Shown: piece after piece, positions 51,723 to 60,606 of the stretch
Layout of the letters: every line of letters starts with the position of its first letter
Numbering within the stretch: position 1 is the stretch's first letter
Source of the DNA: JBFGFX01 sp965232455
Lineage (GTDB): Bacteria; Pseudomonadota; Gammaproteobacteria; Steroidobacterales; Woeseiaceae
DNA: 64,000 bases
Assembly: GCA_965232455.1 (NCBI GenBank)
Contig: OZ246981.1
Span: 3,348,001 to 3,412,000, forward strand
Direction: 5' to 3'
The notes under the pieces: generated by a model
Told to the model about the DNA's origin: nothing
What the model saw: only the letters and a program-made list of their open reading frames with translations
Databases searched by the model: none
Made by a program: the position numbers and the translations under genes

Positions 51723-53579
51723 CTACGGATTCTCCGTGAGCGTGAGTAACAGGTCGCGCCGCTGGCCGAGCGCGCGGCGGCGGCGTTTGTCGAGGACGTC
51801 GGCAAATTGCTCGTTGATCACGTCTTCCGTCAACGCGTTCAGTTTTTCCCGCCAATAACTGCCGATGCTCAACGGCACGTTCTGCAAGTACGCGGGTATC
51901 GCGCGTTTGGTCTCGAACGTGCGCCCGTGCCCGGTCAGCATGAGCTGCCAGTTGTCCTGGCTGTAAACCATTTGCTCCTGCGCGCGGCCCGGATTGTGAA
52001 TCAGCGCGTCGAAGACGTACATTGCGTTCCATTGATGCGCCAGGGGGCACCACGCGGACCCGCCGCGTCGTGCTTCGTTACGCTCGACTTCGTTCATCGT
52101 CGCGTCCGGAAGGAACTGAACGACGCCGGCCCGGCCGTCGAACTCGCGGCTGACCGTCACGGGCACCATGCCGAGTTCGAGGAACCGGTCGAGGCGATAC
52201 GCAGCCAGTTCGGGCACGAACCCGCGGCCGCGGGGGGTTCGCAAAAAAACCGCGTTGACGCTGTCGTTCCCCAACTGAGCTGACACGATCGTGGCGCCGA
52301 GAGTCGTCTGCGTAAGCAGCTTAAGCTCACCTGACGCAAGAATTTCCTGCAGGCGTTCGGCGCCGATCGAGGCCTGACGACGGCCGACCCGGCGCGGATG
52401 CCGCTCCACGGCGCTGACGTCGTCGTCAGCTTCGCCAACGACACCCAGCGAATCACCCTCGATGATCAGGGCATTGCCGCTGCCGTCGTAATACGCGTTG
52501 AGCATGCCAGTGTCGATCTCGACGACCCGGCCTCCGAGTCGGGACATTACCTGCCGAGTCAGCGTTGGTGTGTGACCCACCACAACGCGGGTTGCGCCGA
52601 GCGCGTCCAGCGCCGCCGAGATTCGATCGATTTCGATCAGCGGACCGCAGCCCACGTTTCCCCGGTACCAGAGCGGAGAATCCGGCTCGTGAATGTCCGA
52701 AGCGTTCAGCCGGACGAGCGCCTCGATCGCCGCCGTCACGGATGCGGATCGGTTGAAATCGAGCGGAAGCGCCCGGAGCATCGCGGGATGGCGGTGAAAG
52801 TTTGCCGACGGCTGCAAAACCCCGGCGTCGTTCAGCACCTCGACCTGCTTCACGTAGTCGACGAGTTCGTTTTTGAGGCGGACGTTCACGCCGTCCAGTC
52901 CGAGATCCGCGACTTTCGGGCTCAAGCCCCCGTGCACGAACGCCGTGCCGTTGATGACGACGATGAGCGGCTTCTCCAGCAACCACCGGCCGTATTCGCC
53001 GTCGCTACGAAAGGCGCGTCGGTGGCCGAAGAAGCCCGGCGGATGATTTTCCTCCCACGCACGGCGCACCGCCTCCTCGTCGACGATCGGCGCCTGTCGC
53101 TCGCGATGATTCCGATACCATCGCTCGCGCTCTTCCGGGAGTTCGTCGTCGGCGAACGCCGCGTATTCCGCAGCCGCTACGTACCGAAGATCGCCCACGA
53201 GATTCATTACCTCGTGATTGCCCAACAGCAGATGCACCGCGCCGCCCGCAGCCGCCGCCATCGGTTCGAGTGCTCGGACCAGATCCATGACCTGACGCGA
53301 GTCCGGCCCGCGGTCGAGCAGGTCGCCGGTGATCACGAGATGGTTTTCTCCCGCCGACCACTGCAGTTCGTCGTTCACGACGCCGGCGTTGCGGAGCGTC
53401 GAAACCATCGCGTCGAAATCGCCGTGTACGTCGCTGATCGCAACGACCCGGTCGACGTCATCGAACCGCCAATCGGCCGCCGCCGGCGGAGAATTCGCAA
53501 GCAAAGCTGCGATAGAGATAACGGCAAGTACTTGCCAGCCTTTGAAATTGCGGGATTTATTTGCTGTCGCCGTTGCCAT
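51723..53579 (-). CDS. Exported metallophosphatase fused to a degenerate FAM20/HipA-like kinase domain
   Basis: A 618-residue protein with a signal or anchor segment (VLAVISIAALLANS, 17-30). Residues 40-370 form a calcineurin-like phosphatase of the Shewanella-like (Shelphs) type: SDVHGDF (Asp50, His52), TGDLLDRG (Asp86, Asp89), LLGNHE (120-123), FVHGG and VVGHTPT. Residues 390-610 resemble atypical kinases of the FAM20/PI4K/HipA kind: PELAAYRLDRFLELGMVPVTV, YVFDALIHNPGR and LMLTGHGRTF, ending in RRRALGQRRDLLL. The two Asp expected in NxDR and in IDHG are Gly531 and Gly550, so the kinase part is probably inactive. Divergent from a CotH-like gene. Phosphatase part sure; kinase relation is inference. 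Confidence 0.75.
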   Translation of the reverse strand: MATATANKSRNFKGWQVLAVISIAALLANSPPAAADWRFDDVDRVVAISDVHGDFDAMVSTLRNAGVVNDELQWSAGENHLVITGDLLDRGPDSRQVMDLVRALEPMAAAAGGAVHLLLGNHEVMNLVGDLRYVAAAEYAAFADDELPEERERWYRNHRERQAPIVDEEAVRRAWEENHPPGFFGHRRAFRSDGEYGRWLLEKPLIVVINGTAFVHGGLSPKVADLGLDGVNVRLKNELVDYVKQVEVLNDAGVLQPSANFHRHPAMLRALPLDFNRSASVTAAIEALVRLNASDIHEPDSPLWYRGNVGCGPLIEIDRISAALDALGATRVVVGHTPTLTRQVMSRLGGRVVEIDTGMLNAYYDGSGNALIIEGDSLGVVGEADDDVSAVERHPRRVGRRQASIGAERLQEILASGELKLLTQTTLGATIVSAQLGNDSVNAVFLRTPRGRGFVPELAAYRLDRFLELGMVPVTVSREFDGRAGVVQFLPDATMNEVERNEARRGGSAWCPLAHQWNAMYVFDALIHNPGRAQEQMVYSQDNWQLMLTGHGRTFETKRAIPAYLQNVPLSIGSYWREKLNALTEDVINEQFADVLDKRRRRALGQRRDLLLTLTENP

Positions 53580-53740
53580 GGCCTCGACATTACCACGTTC
53601 CGTCGCGGCGCCACACGAACGGTGACGAATGCCGCATGAATGAAGATTAGTCTACCGTTATCGAAATCCGTTCACAGCCGGCCGGGTTGCACTATCTCGG
53701 TGGCCGATACTCAATCACGCCGACAACCGCCGATATGATC

Positions 53741-53770
53741 GGTAGGAGCTCGTCCTGACGAGTTCCTACC
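53741..53770. repeat. Hairpin related to the REP core
   Basis: GGTAGGAGCTCGTC and GACGAGTTCCTACC pair at 13 of 14 positions (one G-T) around a two-base loop. It lies in the 259-base divergent region before the CotH-like gene. Confidence 0.5.
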
Positions 53771-53838
53771 GTGGAGACCGGGCGGCGGTGTACACGCGTG
53801 TTAGACTTGAACGCCATTTTTTACACGTCACCACTCGA

Positions 53839-54900
53839 ATGAGACACCGAATAATGGCAGGCACCCGCAGCGGGCTCGCACTCAGCCTGGCGGTCGCGGC
53901 CTCGGCATTCGCCGCGGACCCGCCCGCGCTGCCGCCACTGTTCGAGAATACGGACACGCTGCGAGTCCAGATCGAGGGGCCGATTTCCACGCTGCTGCGG
54001 GAACGCAGCGACACGGACTATTACGAGGGCAAATTTCGCTACGCGGACGAGGACGGGGTCGAACGCGAATTCGAGCTCAAGTTCCGGGCGCGGGGAAACT
54101 TCCGGCGCCAGCGCGAGAACTGCCGCTTCCCGCCCGTTCGCCTGAACTTCAAGAGAAAGGCCCTTGCCGACAGCGAGTTGGAGGGCCAGAACGCCCTGAA
54201 GCTCGTCACGCATTGCCGGCCGAAAAGCCACATTTACGAGCGGTTGGTGCTCAAGGAATATCTCGCCTACAAGATATTCGAGCAGCACACCGACTTCAGC
54301 TTCCGCACGCGGCTCATGAAAATTTCCTGGATCGACACCGACGACAACAACAAGGTCGACGAAAAATACGGTTTTGTCATCGAACACAAAAACGGGCTGG
54401 CTGCACGACTCGGCGCCGAGGTGGCGGAGGTCGAGAGTACGTCTTACGATCAGCTCGACCACCGTCAGGCCAGCATCGCCTCGATATTCCAGTACCTGAT
54501 CGGCAATACCGACTATTCCATGATCAAGGGTCCGCCCGACGACAGCTGCTGCCATAACAGCATCCTGCTCACCAAGGACGGCGAAACGCACATCCCCATT
54601 CCCTACGATTTCGATTTCTCCGGTATTGTCGACGCCCCTTACGCCTCTCCGAATCCGCGCTTCAGCATCAGCGAGGTCACGACGCGACTCTACCGGGGAA
54701 ACTGCCGGCTCAGCGACGAAGCGGAGGACTCGATCGCGCTGTTCCTCGAGAAGCAGCCCGCGGTCATGCAGTTGATCGAAGATCAGGAAGGCTTATCCAG
54801 AAGCACTCGGGGCAGCGTGCGCGCGTTCGTGAGGAAATTCTACAGAGACATCTCGAACCCGCGCCACGTGCAGCGAACGTTCGTCAAGGAATGCTCCTAG
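53839..54900 (+). CDS. Exported CotH-like atypical kinase
   Basis: A 353-residue protein with a signal peptide (GLALSLAVAASAFAADP, cleavage near 26). The pattern fits CotH-type kinases: KFRARGNFRRQ with the RGN motif at 85-87, a PVRLNFKRK strand after it, HIYERLVLKEYLAYKIF, then the catalytic-type loop FQYLIGNTDYS (Asp225) and the metal-binding IPYDFDFSG (Asp257, Asp259). Unlike the fused kinase domain next door, its acidic residues are intact. Spore CotH phosphorylates coat proteins; here a periplasmic or surface target is possible. ATG at 53839 is taken for the signal peptide. The TAG stop lies in a repeat (54897). Confidence 0.65.
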   Translation: MRHRIMAGTRSGLALSLAVAASAFAADPPALPPLFENTDTLRVQIEGPISTLLRERSDTDYYEGKFRYADEDGVEREFELKFRARGNFRRQRENCRFPPVRLNFKRKALADSELEGQNALKLVTHCRPKSHIYERLVLKEYLAYKIFEQHTDFSFRTRLMKISWIDTDDNNKVDEKYGFVIEHKNGLAARLGAEVAEVESTSYDQLDHRQASIASIFQYLIGNTDYSMIKGPPDDSCCHNSILLTKDGETHIPIPYDFDFSGIVDAPYASPNPRFSISEVTTRLYRGNCRLSDEAEDSIALFLEKQPAVMQLIEDQEGLSRSTRGSVRAFVRKFYRDISNPRHVQRTFVKECS

Positions 54901-54923
54901 GGCCTGTCAACACCAATTCGAGC
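54897..54923. repeat. Dispersed repeat, CTAGGGCCTGTCAACAC type, copy 1
   Basis: Begins at the stop codon of the CotH-like gene and shares 22 of 25 bases with the stretch at 56212 (AGGGCCTGTCA...AATTCGAGC). A third, shorter match is at 62086. Confidence 0.5.
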
Positions 54924-54936
54924 TGCCCGGCAACGC

Positions 54937-55929
54937 TCAGAGAACCCTGGGCAGGGGTCGTCCGTGGGTTTTGGTAATCCAATCCGAAAGGATTTTCGAG
55001 ACACGCGGGTGGCAGAGGTAACCGATTGAGCAGTGCGGGTCCGAACGCCCGTAGCGGACGGCCATGTTGTATATCCGGTAGTCGCGGATACTGCTCACCT
55101 GCCGCTGTTTCATCATCGCCTTGAAATCGTCGGCGACGGTGCGATCGTGCGCGACGAAGTCGTCTTCCGCGGACACGTTGTGCCAGGCCAGTATATTGGT
55201 CGGATATCGCTCGCGGCCGCGACGATCGGCGCCGAGGAGCGCCTTCTGCACCATCGAATCCCCGAGCGGCGAGCCGAGCGTCAGCCACACATCGATCTTG
55301 GCGTCCTTGAACGCCTCGCAATAGGCCGGATCGTGCGACAGCTGCCACAACGCATCGTAGGTCACGATATTGCCGGTGCTGTGCGAAACGAGCATGACGT
55401 GCTCGTTTCGCTCGAGAGCGGCGCATATGGTGGTGCGCACTCGTTCCAGCACCGACCCGCGGAACGCGCTGCCGGGTTTCCAGTATTCGCCCAGGTCCTT
55501 GTTCAGGCGCGCAACGACGCTTTTTTGCGCGCCAACGGCCGATAAGACGAGAGCAAGCGTGCTGGCCGCGAACTCGCCAAAAGCGGACTTTCCGGGCAGC
55601 TTGTCGTAGTTCTTTACGCTGAAGCCTTTTTTTCTGTCGATCGATTTGAGGTGATGCAGGGTATCGTGCCGATCGCTGACGTCGAGTCTTTCGTCGAAAA
55701 CCTCGCCGTCGGCCGCCAGGTAGTCGTTGTTCAGATCGCCGTAGAACCCGAGATGCTTGTTCACCGAGGTAAACGTGTCGAGCAGATCCGGCCGGTCCTT
55801 CTCCAGCCCGGCGGCCAGCGCCGCGATGACGACGTCGAGGTATTCGCCGGGCGGCGGCTTGAATCCCCGGCCGTGAACGAAAATGATCGTTCGGTCGCCG
55901 CTGCCGCTGATGTGAGTTGCGTCTTTCAT
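54937..55929 (-). CDS. Alpha/beta-hydrolase (lipase/esterase-like)
   Basis: A 330-residue cytoplasmic hydrolase-fold protein. Oxyanion region IIFVHGRGFKPPPG near 15 and nucleophile elbow VSHSTGN with Ser184 (first Gly of GxSxG replaced by Ser). A catalytic Asp and His are plausible in NVSAEDDFVAHDRTV (Asp and His near 253-257). It has no signal peptide. GAGG precedes the ATG at 55929, only a few bases from the end of the CTAG element at 55935. Substrate unknown. Confidence 0.75.
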   Translation of the reverse strand: MKDATHISGSGDRTIIFVHGRGFKPPPGEYLDVVIAALAAGLEKDRPDLLDTFTSVNKHLGFYGDLNNDYLAADGEVFDERLDVSDRHDTLHHLKSIDRKKGFSVKNYDKLPGKSAFGEFAASTLALVLSAVGAQKSVVARLNKDLGEYWKPGSAFRGSVLERVRTTICAALERNEHVMLVSHSTGNIVTYDALWQLSHDPAYCEAFKDAKIDVWLTLGSPLGDSMVQKALLGADRRGRERYPTNILAWHNVSAEDDFVAHDRTVADDFKAMMKQRQVSSIRDYRIYNMAVRYGRSDPHCSIGYLCHPRVSKILSDWITKTHGRPLPRVL

Positions 55930-55934
55930 TACCT

Positions 55935-56205
55935 CGAACCTATCTCAAACTAGCTCGTAGCCGCGCCGGCGGCGATTTTTTCGCAAGCCAAGGCGCAGCG
56001 AGCGCAGTGTAGCACCGCTACATCAGCGAGCTGCAACGCCGGATTGCGGAAAAATAGCCACTGGCCCAAAGGGTTGCGGCGCGAATGGCCGCGAGGCGGC
56101 GTTGCTCGTCGCTTATTTGGAGTCACCAAACCGCGCTCCTCGTGCCTTGCCTCGCGGCCATTCGCACCGCAACGCGGCTACGAGCTAGTTTGAGATAGGT
56201 TCTAG
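55935..56205. mobile_element. MITE-like CTAG element, copy B
   Basis: About 271 bases, ends CTCG and CTAG. The 30-base terminal repeats (GAACCTATCTCAAACTAGCT...) match perfectly. Two inner stems correspond to those of copy A but with different bases, for example GAATGGCCGCGAGGC with GCCTCGCGGCCATTC. The loop TTGCTCGTCGCTTATTTGG is identical in both copies. No coding frame. It lies between a hydrolase start and the end of the SdiA-regulated-type gene. Confidence 0.8.
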
Positions 56206-56209
56206 TCTG

Positions 56210-57073
56210 TCAGGGCCTGTCAGCCCGAATTCGAGCCGCCCCGCCGATAGTGTACACGGTCAGCCGCGCCCGGCCCTTTCCTCCTTCATCCGCAATAACG
56301 AGCCGTCCATCGCCGATAAGCTCTATGCCTTCGGCCTGGGGGTGGCGCCGCTCGTCGGGCAAAACCACGGCGTCGAGAAGGGCGCCCTCCGTATCGATTT
56401 CCACCAACGCACGCTCGCGCGCGGCAACGATCAGCAGCGACTCTTCGTCGGGGTGAGCGACGATCCCGGACGGATGCAGCCCGCGCACGCCCAGCCGGCT
56501 CGAGATCGCCGCGAGCGGCAGCTCGATACGCTGGTCATAGACGACCTCACGATCCTTTAAGTTCCACGGAAAAACCGACAAAGCGTCAATGTTTGCCGAG
56601 TCGAGAACGGCCTTGCAAAGCAGCAGCAGATTGGCGCCGGAGCGATCGCGAGCAAGGCCCTCGAACTCGCACTGTTCCTCGAGCCCGGTGTCGAAGATCT
56701 CGTAATCGACCCGGTCTCCGTCATCGCCTTCCACCGCCGAATAAAGTACGCCGGTGCTGGTCAACAGATAAACCGTATCGCCAACGACCGCCAGGCCCTC
56801 GAAATCTCCGCGCAACACCGGCTTACCGAACGCAAACGCCTTGACGAATCGGCCGTTCAGGTAGTCTATTTGATAGACGATCGCTTTTTCGTCGTCCATC
56901 GCCAGCAGCCGCTGCTCCGGCGTCATCGCAAGCCCCGATATCTCGCGCAGGCGAGACGGCAACCGCCACTCCGCTAACGCTCCCTCCTTCAGATTCAGGT
57001 TGGCAAGTATCGATTTTTCGCCGGCCGCCGAGGGAGCGACAACCATCGCCAAAAGCAGCGCGAGAAGTGCCAC
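56210..57073 (-). CDS. SdiA-regulated-type beta-propeller protein, exported
   Basis: A 287-residue protein with a signal peptide (ALLALLLAMVVAPSAAGE) and a propeller-like body: LREISGLAMTPEQRLLAMDDE, DFEGLAVVGDTVYLLTS, EFEGLARDRSGANLLLLCK, LHPSGIVAHPDEESLLIV and QAEGIELIGDGRLVIADEG. The repeated E-G-L/I core fits the SdiA-regulated family, which is periplasmic and of unknown role. Start is GTG at 57073. The last eight residues (ARIRADRP) and the stop are encoded by a dispersed repeat (56212-56236). Confidence 0.75.
   Translation of the reverse strand: MALLALLLAMVVAPSAAGEKSILANLNLKEGALAEWRLPSRLREISGLAMTPEQRLLAMDDEKAIVYQIDYLNGRFVKAFAFGKPVLRGDFEGLAVVGDTVYLLTSTGVLYSAVEGDDGDRVDYEIFDTGLEEQCEFEGLARDRSGANLLLLCKAVLDSANIDALSVFPWNLKDREVVYDQRIELPLAAISSRLGVRGLHPSGIVAHPDEESLLIVAARERALVEIDTEGALLDAVVLPDERRHPQAEGIELIGDGRLVIADEGGKGRARLTVYTIGGAARIRADRP
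56212..56236. repeat. Dispersed repeat, copy 2
   Basis: AGGGCCTGTCAGCCCGAATT and following GAGC; differs at three of 25 positions from 54899-54923. It lies seven bases after the CTAG element copy B and encodes the C-terminus of the SdiA-regulated-type protein. Confidence 0.5.
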
Positions 57074-57096
57074 CGGCCGGTTTGCCGTCGATGCGG

Positions 57097-57744
57097 TCAG
57101 AAGTCTTCCTCGGCCCGATCACGACGCGTGAGCTTCGAGAGAAACGGCCCCGACAAGGTCTTGCCGTACTCGAGCTTCCAGATGATCAGGTTGGCGTAAA
57201 CGAACGCCATCGAAATCACGGTGGCGACGCCAAGGGCGCCAATACCCGAACCCAGGCCCACGCCGATTGCGACAAAAATGTAGATCGCATGCGCCGGGTT
57301 GCGCAACGAAAATCGGAAGCGGACGGCGGCGACGATGCCGGCGAGGCTGAAGGCAAGCGCGAGACTGTTGAGGACAATCATCGCGATGCCGGTGACAACG
57401 ATCGGCATCAGGATGATCGTCTGCGCAAACGACTGATCGAGCTCCTTGGCCCGGCTGGTGATGAAATAGACCCAGGACACCGGCACGATCAGGGCCGCCG
57501 CACCCATGCAGGCGAAAGCGAGGCGGATGGGGCCGTTTTGCGCGAGCACCGTGTCCTCCACCGTCGAATAAATCGGCTCGAAGTCGTCGAGGTTGCGGTC
57601 GGCAAGATCGCCGACGCCGCCCACGGGAAACAGATCGCGTAACACCGGAAACTGGATCAAAAGGAGCGTCATGCCACCGATCCAGACGGCGTAATAAGCC
57701 GTGATCAGCGATACCGGAATGAAGAAGTTTGCGGACTTGCGCAT
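57097..57744 (-). CDS. DUF4956-family membrane protein
   Basis: A 215-residue protein with about five membrane segments. The C-terminal half (NSLALAFSLAGIVAAVRFRFSL, then AIYIFVAIGVGLGSGIG) has the DUF4956 signature, a conserved RFR after the helix. DUF4956 proteins often neighbour CotH-type or VTC-type (polyphosphate) genes, and a CotH-like gene lies 2.8 kb away. Unlike many relatives it has a long first half with a periplasmic loop (LADRNLDDFEPIYSTVED). ATG at 57744 is preferred (MRKSANFF); a frame from 57798 adds 18 residues. Confidence 0.75.
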   Translation of the reverse strand: MRKSANFFIPVSLITAYYAVWIGGMTLLLIQFPVLRDLFPVGGVGDLADRNLDDFEPIYSTVEDTVLAQNGPIRLAFACMGAAALIVPVSWVYFITSRAKELDQSFAQTIILMPIVVTGIAMIVLNSLALAFSLAGIVAAVRFRFSLRNPAHAIYIFVAIGVGLGSGIGALGVATVISMAFVYANLIIWKLEYGKTLSGPFLSKLTRRDRAEEDF

Positions 57745-57872
57745 GGTCCCAACCCAGATTGTGCGACGGTGGCGGTCCAATTCTATCGCAACGGGCATCC
57801 AACGTAACGGGCATGCCCGATCGGCTAATGATACGCTATGCGCGTTTTTGGCCCAGCGGATGAATCACTCGA

Positions 57873-58862
57873 ATGTCCAACGAAGTACAGCTAGTCGGCA
57901 TCAGCAACGCCATTGTCGACATACTCGCGCACGTCGACGATGAATTTCTCGAAAGTATCGGCGCTCCGCGCGGTTCGATGACCCTGATCGATGAAGCCCA
58001 GGCGCGTGCGATTTACTCGAAAATGGGACCGGCGACCGAGATGTCGGGCGGCTCGGTTGCAAACACCGTTGCGGGATTCGCCAACCTCGGCGGGATGGCC
58101 GCCTACATCGGACGCGTCAAAGACGACCAGCTCGGCGAGATTTTCGACCACGATATGCGTTCGCTGGGCGTCGACATTCGTCTGTCGCCGGCGCCGGACG
58201 GCGCGCCGACCGCCCGCAGCCTCATTCTGATCAGCGACGACGGCCAGCGGACGATGCAGACCTATCTGGGCGCGTGCACCGAACTGGGCGTCGCCGACGT
58301 CACGGCCGAGACGGTGGGACAGGCGAACATCATCCTGCTCGAGGGGTATGTCTGGGATATTCCGGAAGGACCGGCGCTCGCGGACGAAGCCATGCGCATC
58401 GCAAAAGAGACCGGCGCGAGAGTAAGCTTGTCCCTCTCGGACTCCTTCTGCGTAGAGCGCCATCGCGACGCGTTCATGGCCGCGGTCAGGAACGGCGTCG
58501 ACATCGTGTTTGCCGATGAAGACGAGGTGATGGCGCTGTACGAAGTCGCGACGTTCGAGGAGGTCCTGACTGCCATCGACGGCTTCGACAACCTGTTTGT
58601 CATGACGCGATCGGAAAAGGGATCGGTTGTCGTGCACGGCAGCGACACCGTCACTCAGGACGCCCTGCGGGTAGAAACGGTTGTCGACACGACCGGTGCC
58701 GGTGACGCCTACACGGCGGCGTTCCTGTACGGCCTGGCGTCGGAGAAACCGCTCGACGAGTGCGCGCGGCTCGGCACCTGGTGCGCCACCCAGATCATTC
58801 AACAGGTGGGCGCACGTCTCGAACAGGGTGTATTGAACGAATACCCGCACGCAAACCCCTGA
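57873..58862 (+). CDS. PfkB-family adenosine kinase-like sugar/nucleoside kinase
   Basis: A 329-residue ribokinase-fold kinase. GGSVANTVAGFANLGG near 60 (substrate site), the anion hole and catalytic base in DTTGAGDAYTAAFLYG near 270. Opening VGISNAIVDILAHVDD is typical of bacterial adenosine kinases. With DeoD nearby, phosphorylation of adenosine to AMP is plausible; inosine/guanosine kinase is possible. Runs 10 bases before the metallo-beta-lactamase gene, so probably one unit. Confidence 0.88.
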   Translation: MSNEVQLVGISNAIVDILAHVDDEFLESIGAPRGSMTLIDEAQARAIYSKMGPATEMSGGSVANTVAGFANLGGMAAYIGRVKDDQLGEIFDHDMRSLGVDIRLSPAPDGAPTARSLILISDDGQRTMQTYLGACTELGVADVTAETVGQANIILLEGYVWDIPEGPALADEAMRIAKETGARVSLSLSDSFCVERHRDAFMAAVRNGVDIVFADEDEVMALYEVATFEEVLTAIDGFDNLFVMTRSEKGSVVVHGSDTVTQDALRVETVVDTTGAGDAYTAAFLYGLASEKPLDECARLGTWCATQIIQQVGARLEQGVLNEYPHANP

Positions 58863-58872
58863 GGAGTCAACC

Positions 58873-59718
58873 ATGCCCGGCAACAAACCGTTGGTCTCAC
58901 TGCTTTTTGCAGCACTGCTGGCTCCGGCGATCTCGTCCGCCGCGGACGGGGACGCCCGGGCGACCTACCTCGCGAACGAGGGCGTGCTGATCGCGCGAGG
59001 CGACGCCAAGATCCTGTTCGATCCGCTGTTCGACAACGCGTTCGGCCAGTACCAGCTGCTGCCGCGGGACATGGAAAAAAAGCTGTTCGCCGGCGATGCA
59101 CCGTTCGACGGGATTGACGCCGTGTTCGTCAGCCACGCGCACGGGGATCATTTTTCGTCCGCGCTGATGCTTTCCTATCTTCGCGCACAGACCGGCGTCA
59201 TGCTGTATGCACCGATGCAGGCGGTAAGCGCATTACGCCGTGAAAGCAAAAACGGAGACGCGAGCATCTTCGACAGGGTCGTCGGGCTTGCAATCGACGT
59301 CGGCGACCCGGCCATCGAGCTCGAGAACAACGGAATATCGATCAACGCGGTCCGGATCCCTCACTCCGGCTGGCCGAATCGCATGACCGATATCGAGAAC
59401 CTCGCTTTTCGCGTGACGCTCGACGACAAAATCACCGTCGTGCACCTGGGAGACGCCGACCCATCGCTCGAACACTTCCGGCGGCAATCGGATTATTGGC
59501 GGCGACGGCAGACGGATCTGGCGCTGCCGCCCTACTGGTTTTTCCTGTCCGATGAGGGCGAGGCGGTTCTGGCCGAGGAAATAAAGCCCGGCTTTGCCGT
59601 GGGCGTTCACGTGCCCGAACGAATGCCGGACGATCCGGCGGACCGGCCGGCCGACCTGCAGGGATACGATTTGTTTACCGAGCCCGGTGAAAGCCGGGAC
59701 ATTCCAACGGCCGAGTGA
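58873..59718 (+). CDS. Exported metallo-beta-lactamase-fold hydrolase
   Basis: A 281-residue protein with a signal peptide (LVSLLFAALLAPAISSAAD). The MBL metal motif is SHAHGDHFSS (HxHxDH) near 93; further ligands are His in RIPHSGWPN and Asp/His in TVVHLGDADPS. The body is like UlaG/YtnP-type lactonases but exported. Convergent with the aldehyde dehydrogenases. Confidence 0.85.
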   Translation: MPGNKPLVSLLFAALLAPAISSAADGDARATYLANEGVLIARGDAKILFDPLFDNAFGQYQLLPRDMEKKLFAGDAPFDGIDAVFVSHAHGDHFSSALMLSYLRAQTGVMLYAPMQAVSALRRESKNGDASIFDRVVGLAIDVGDPAIELENNGISINAVRIPHSGWPNRMTDIENLAFRVTLDDKITVVHLGDADPSLEHFRRQSDYWRRRQTDLALPPYWFFLSDEGEAVLAEEIKPGFAVGVHVPERMPDDPADRPADLQGYDLFTEPGESRDIPTAE

Positions 59719-59731
59719 CCGGCGACCGGGC

Positions 59732-60604
59732 TCATTTCCCAATCGGGTGCCAGGTCGTTTTGACCTCCTGCGTGTCTTTGATCAGGTACGGACTCTGTGC
59801 GTCGTTCGACGACCAGTCCCTGCCGACGCGCGCGACCACGCGCTTGACGTTGCCGGCCGCGCCGATCTGAATCCCTTTGGCCACGGACTCGTCACCATCG
59901 CAATACACGACGGCATTGATGTCCATGTGTGAAGCAAAGTGTTCCCGCAGCTCGTCACGGAAGCCCGTAAGGACATTGACGACGCCGCCCGGCACGTCGG
60001 AGGCGTGTAACACCTCGGCCAAACTGATCGCGCTGAGCGGCTTCGACTCGGAAGCGAGTGCGACGCAGGTATTCCCGCCGACGATGGCAGGGCCGACGTT
60101 CGACACCAGTCCGAGCAGGCCGCTGCTTTCCGGCGCCAGCACGGCAACGACGCCGGTCGGCTCGAGCACCGAAAAGTTGAAGTGCGACGAGCTGACCGGA
60201 TTCACGGCGCTGAATACCTGCTGGAATTTATCCGACCAACCCGCGTAGTAAATCAGCCGGTCGATCGACCGATCGACCTCGGCGGTTGCGGCGCGTTTCG
60301 ATTCCCCTTGCTGCACCAGTTCGCCGACGAACTGCGCATGCCGGCCCTCGAGCATCTCCGCGATGCGGTAGAGTATCTGGCCGCGCAGGTAGGCGCTGGC
60401 CGCCGACCACGAAGGCAGCGCATTGCGCGCCGCGACCACGGCATTGCGAAAGTCCTTGCGGCTGCCGCGGCAGACGTTGGCGATATGCTCACCGTCCGGA
60501 CTCTGCAGCGCAAAATAGCGACCGGATTCGGTGCGTGGAAACTTGCCGTCGATGTAGATTTTGTAGGTCTTCTCGACCGGGACCCGCTCAGCCGCTCGCG
60601 CCAT
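59732..60604 (-). CDS. Short aldehyde dehydrogenase-family protein without the catalytic half
   Basis: A 290-residue protein covering only the N-terminal NAD-binding part of an aldehyde dehydrogenase (about 490 in full). YIDGKFPRTESGRYF, YYAGWSDKFQQ, GVVAVLAPESSGLLGLVSNVGPAI and GGVVNVLTG are present; the ELGG Glu and the catalytic Cys segment are absent. The C-terminus has its own ending (VKTTWHPIGK). Starts two bases after the full ALDH stop. Such short partners recur in deoC-ALDH operons, so it may be a subunit and not a broken gene. Confidence 0.78.
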   Translation of the reverse strand: MARAAERVPVEKTYKIYIDGKFPRTESGRYFALQSPDGEHIANVCRGSRKDFRNAVVAARNALPSWSAASAYLRGQILYRIAEMLEGRHAQFVGELVQQGESKRAATAEVDRSIDRLIYYAGWSDKFQQVFSAVNPVSSSHFNFSVLEPTGVVAVLAPESSGLLGLVSNVGPAIVGGNTCVALASESKPLSAISLAEVLHASDVPGGVVNVLTGFRDELREHFASHMDINAVVYCDGDESVAKGIQIGAAGNVKRVVARVGRDWSSNDAQSPYLIKDTQEVKTTWHPIGK

Positions 60605-60606
60605 GA

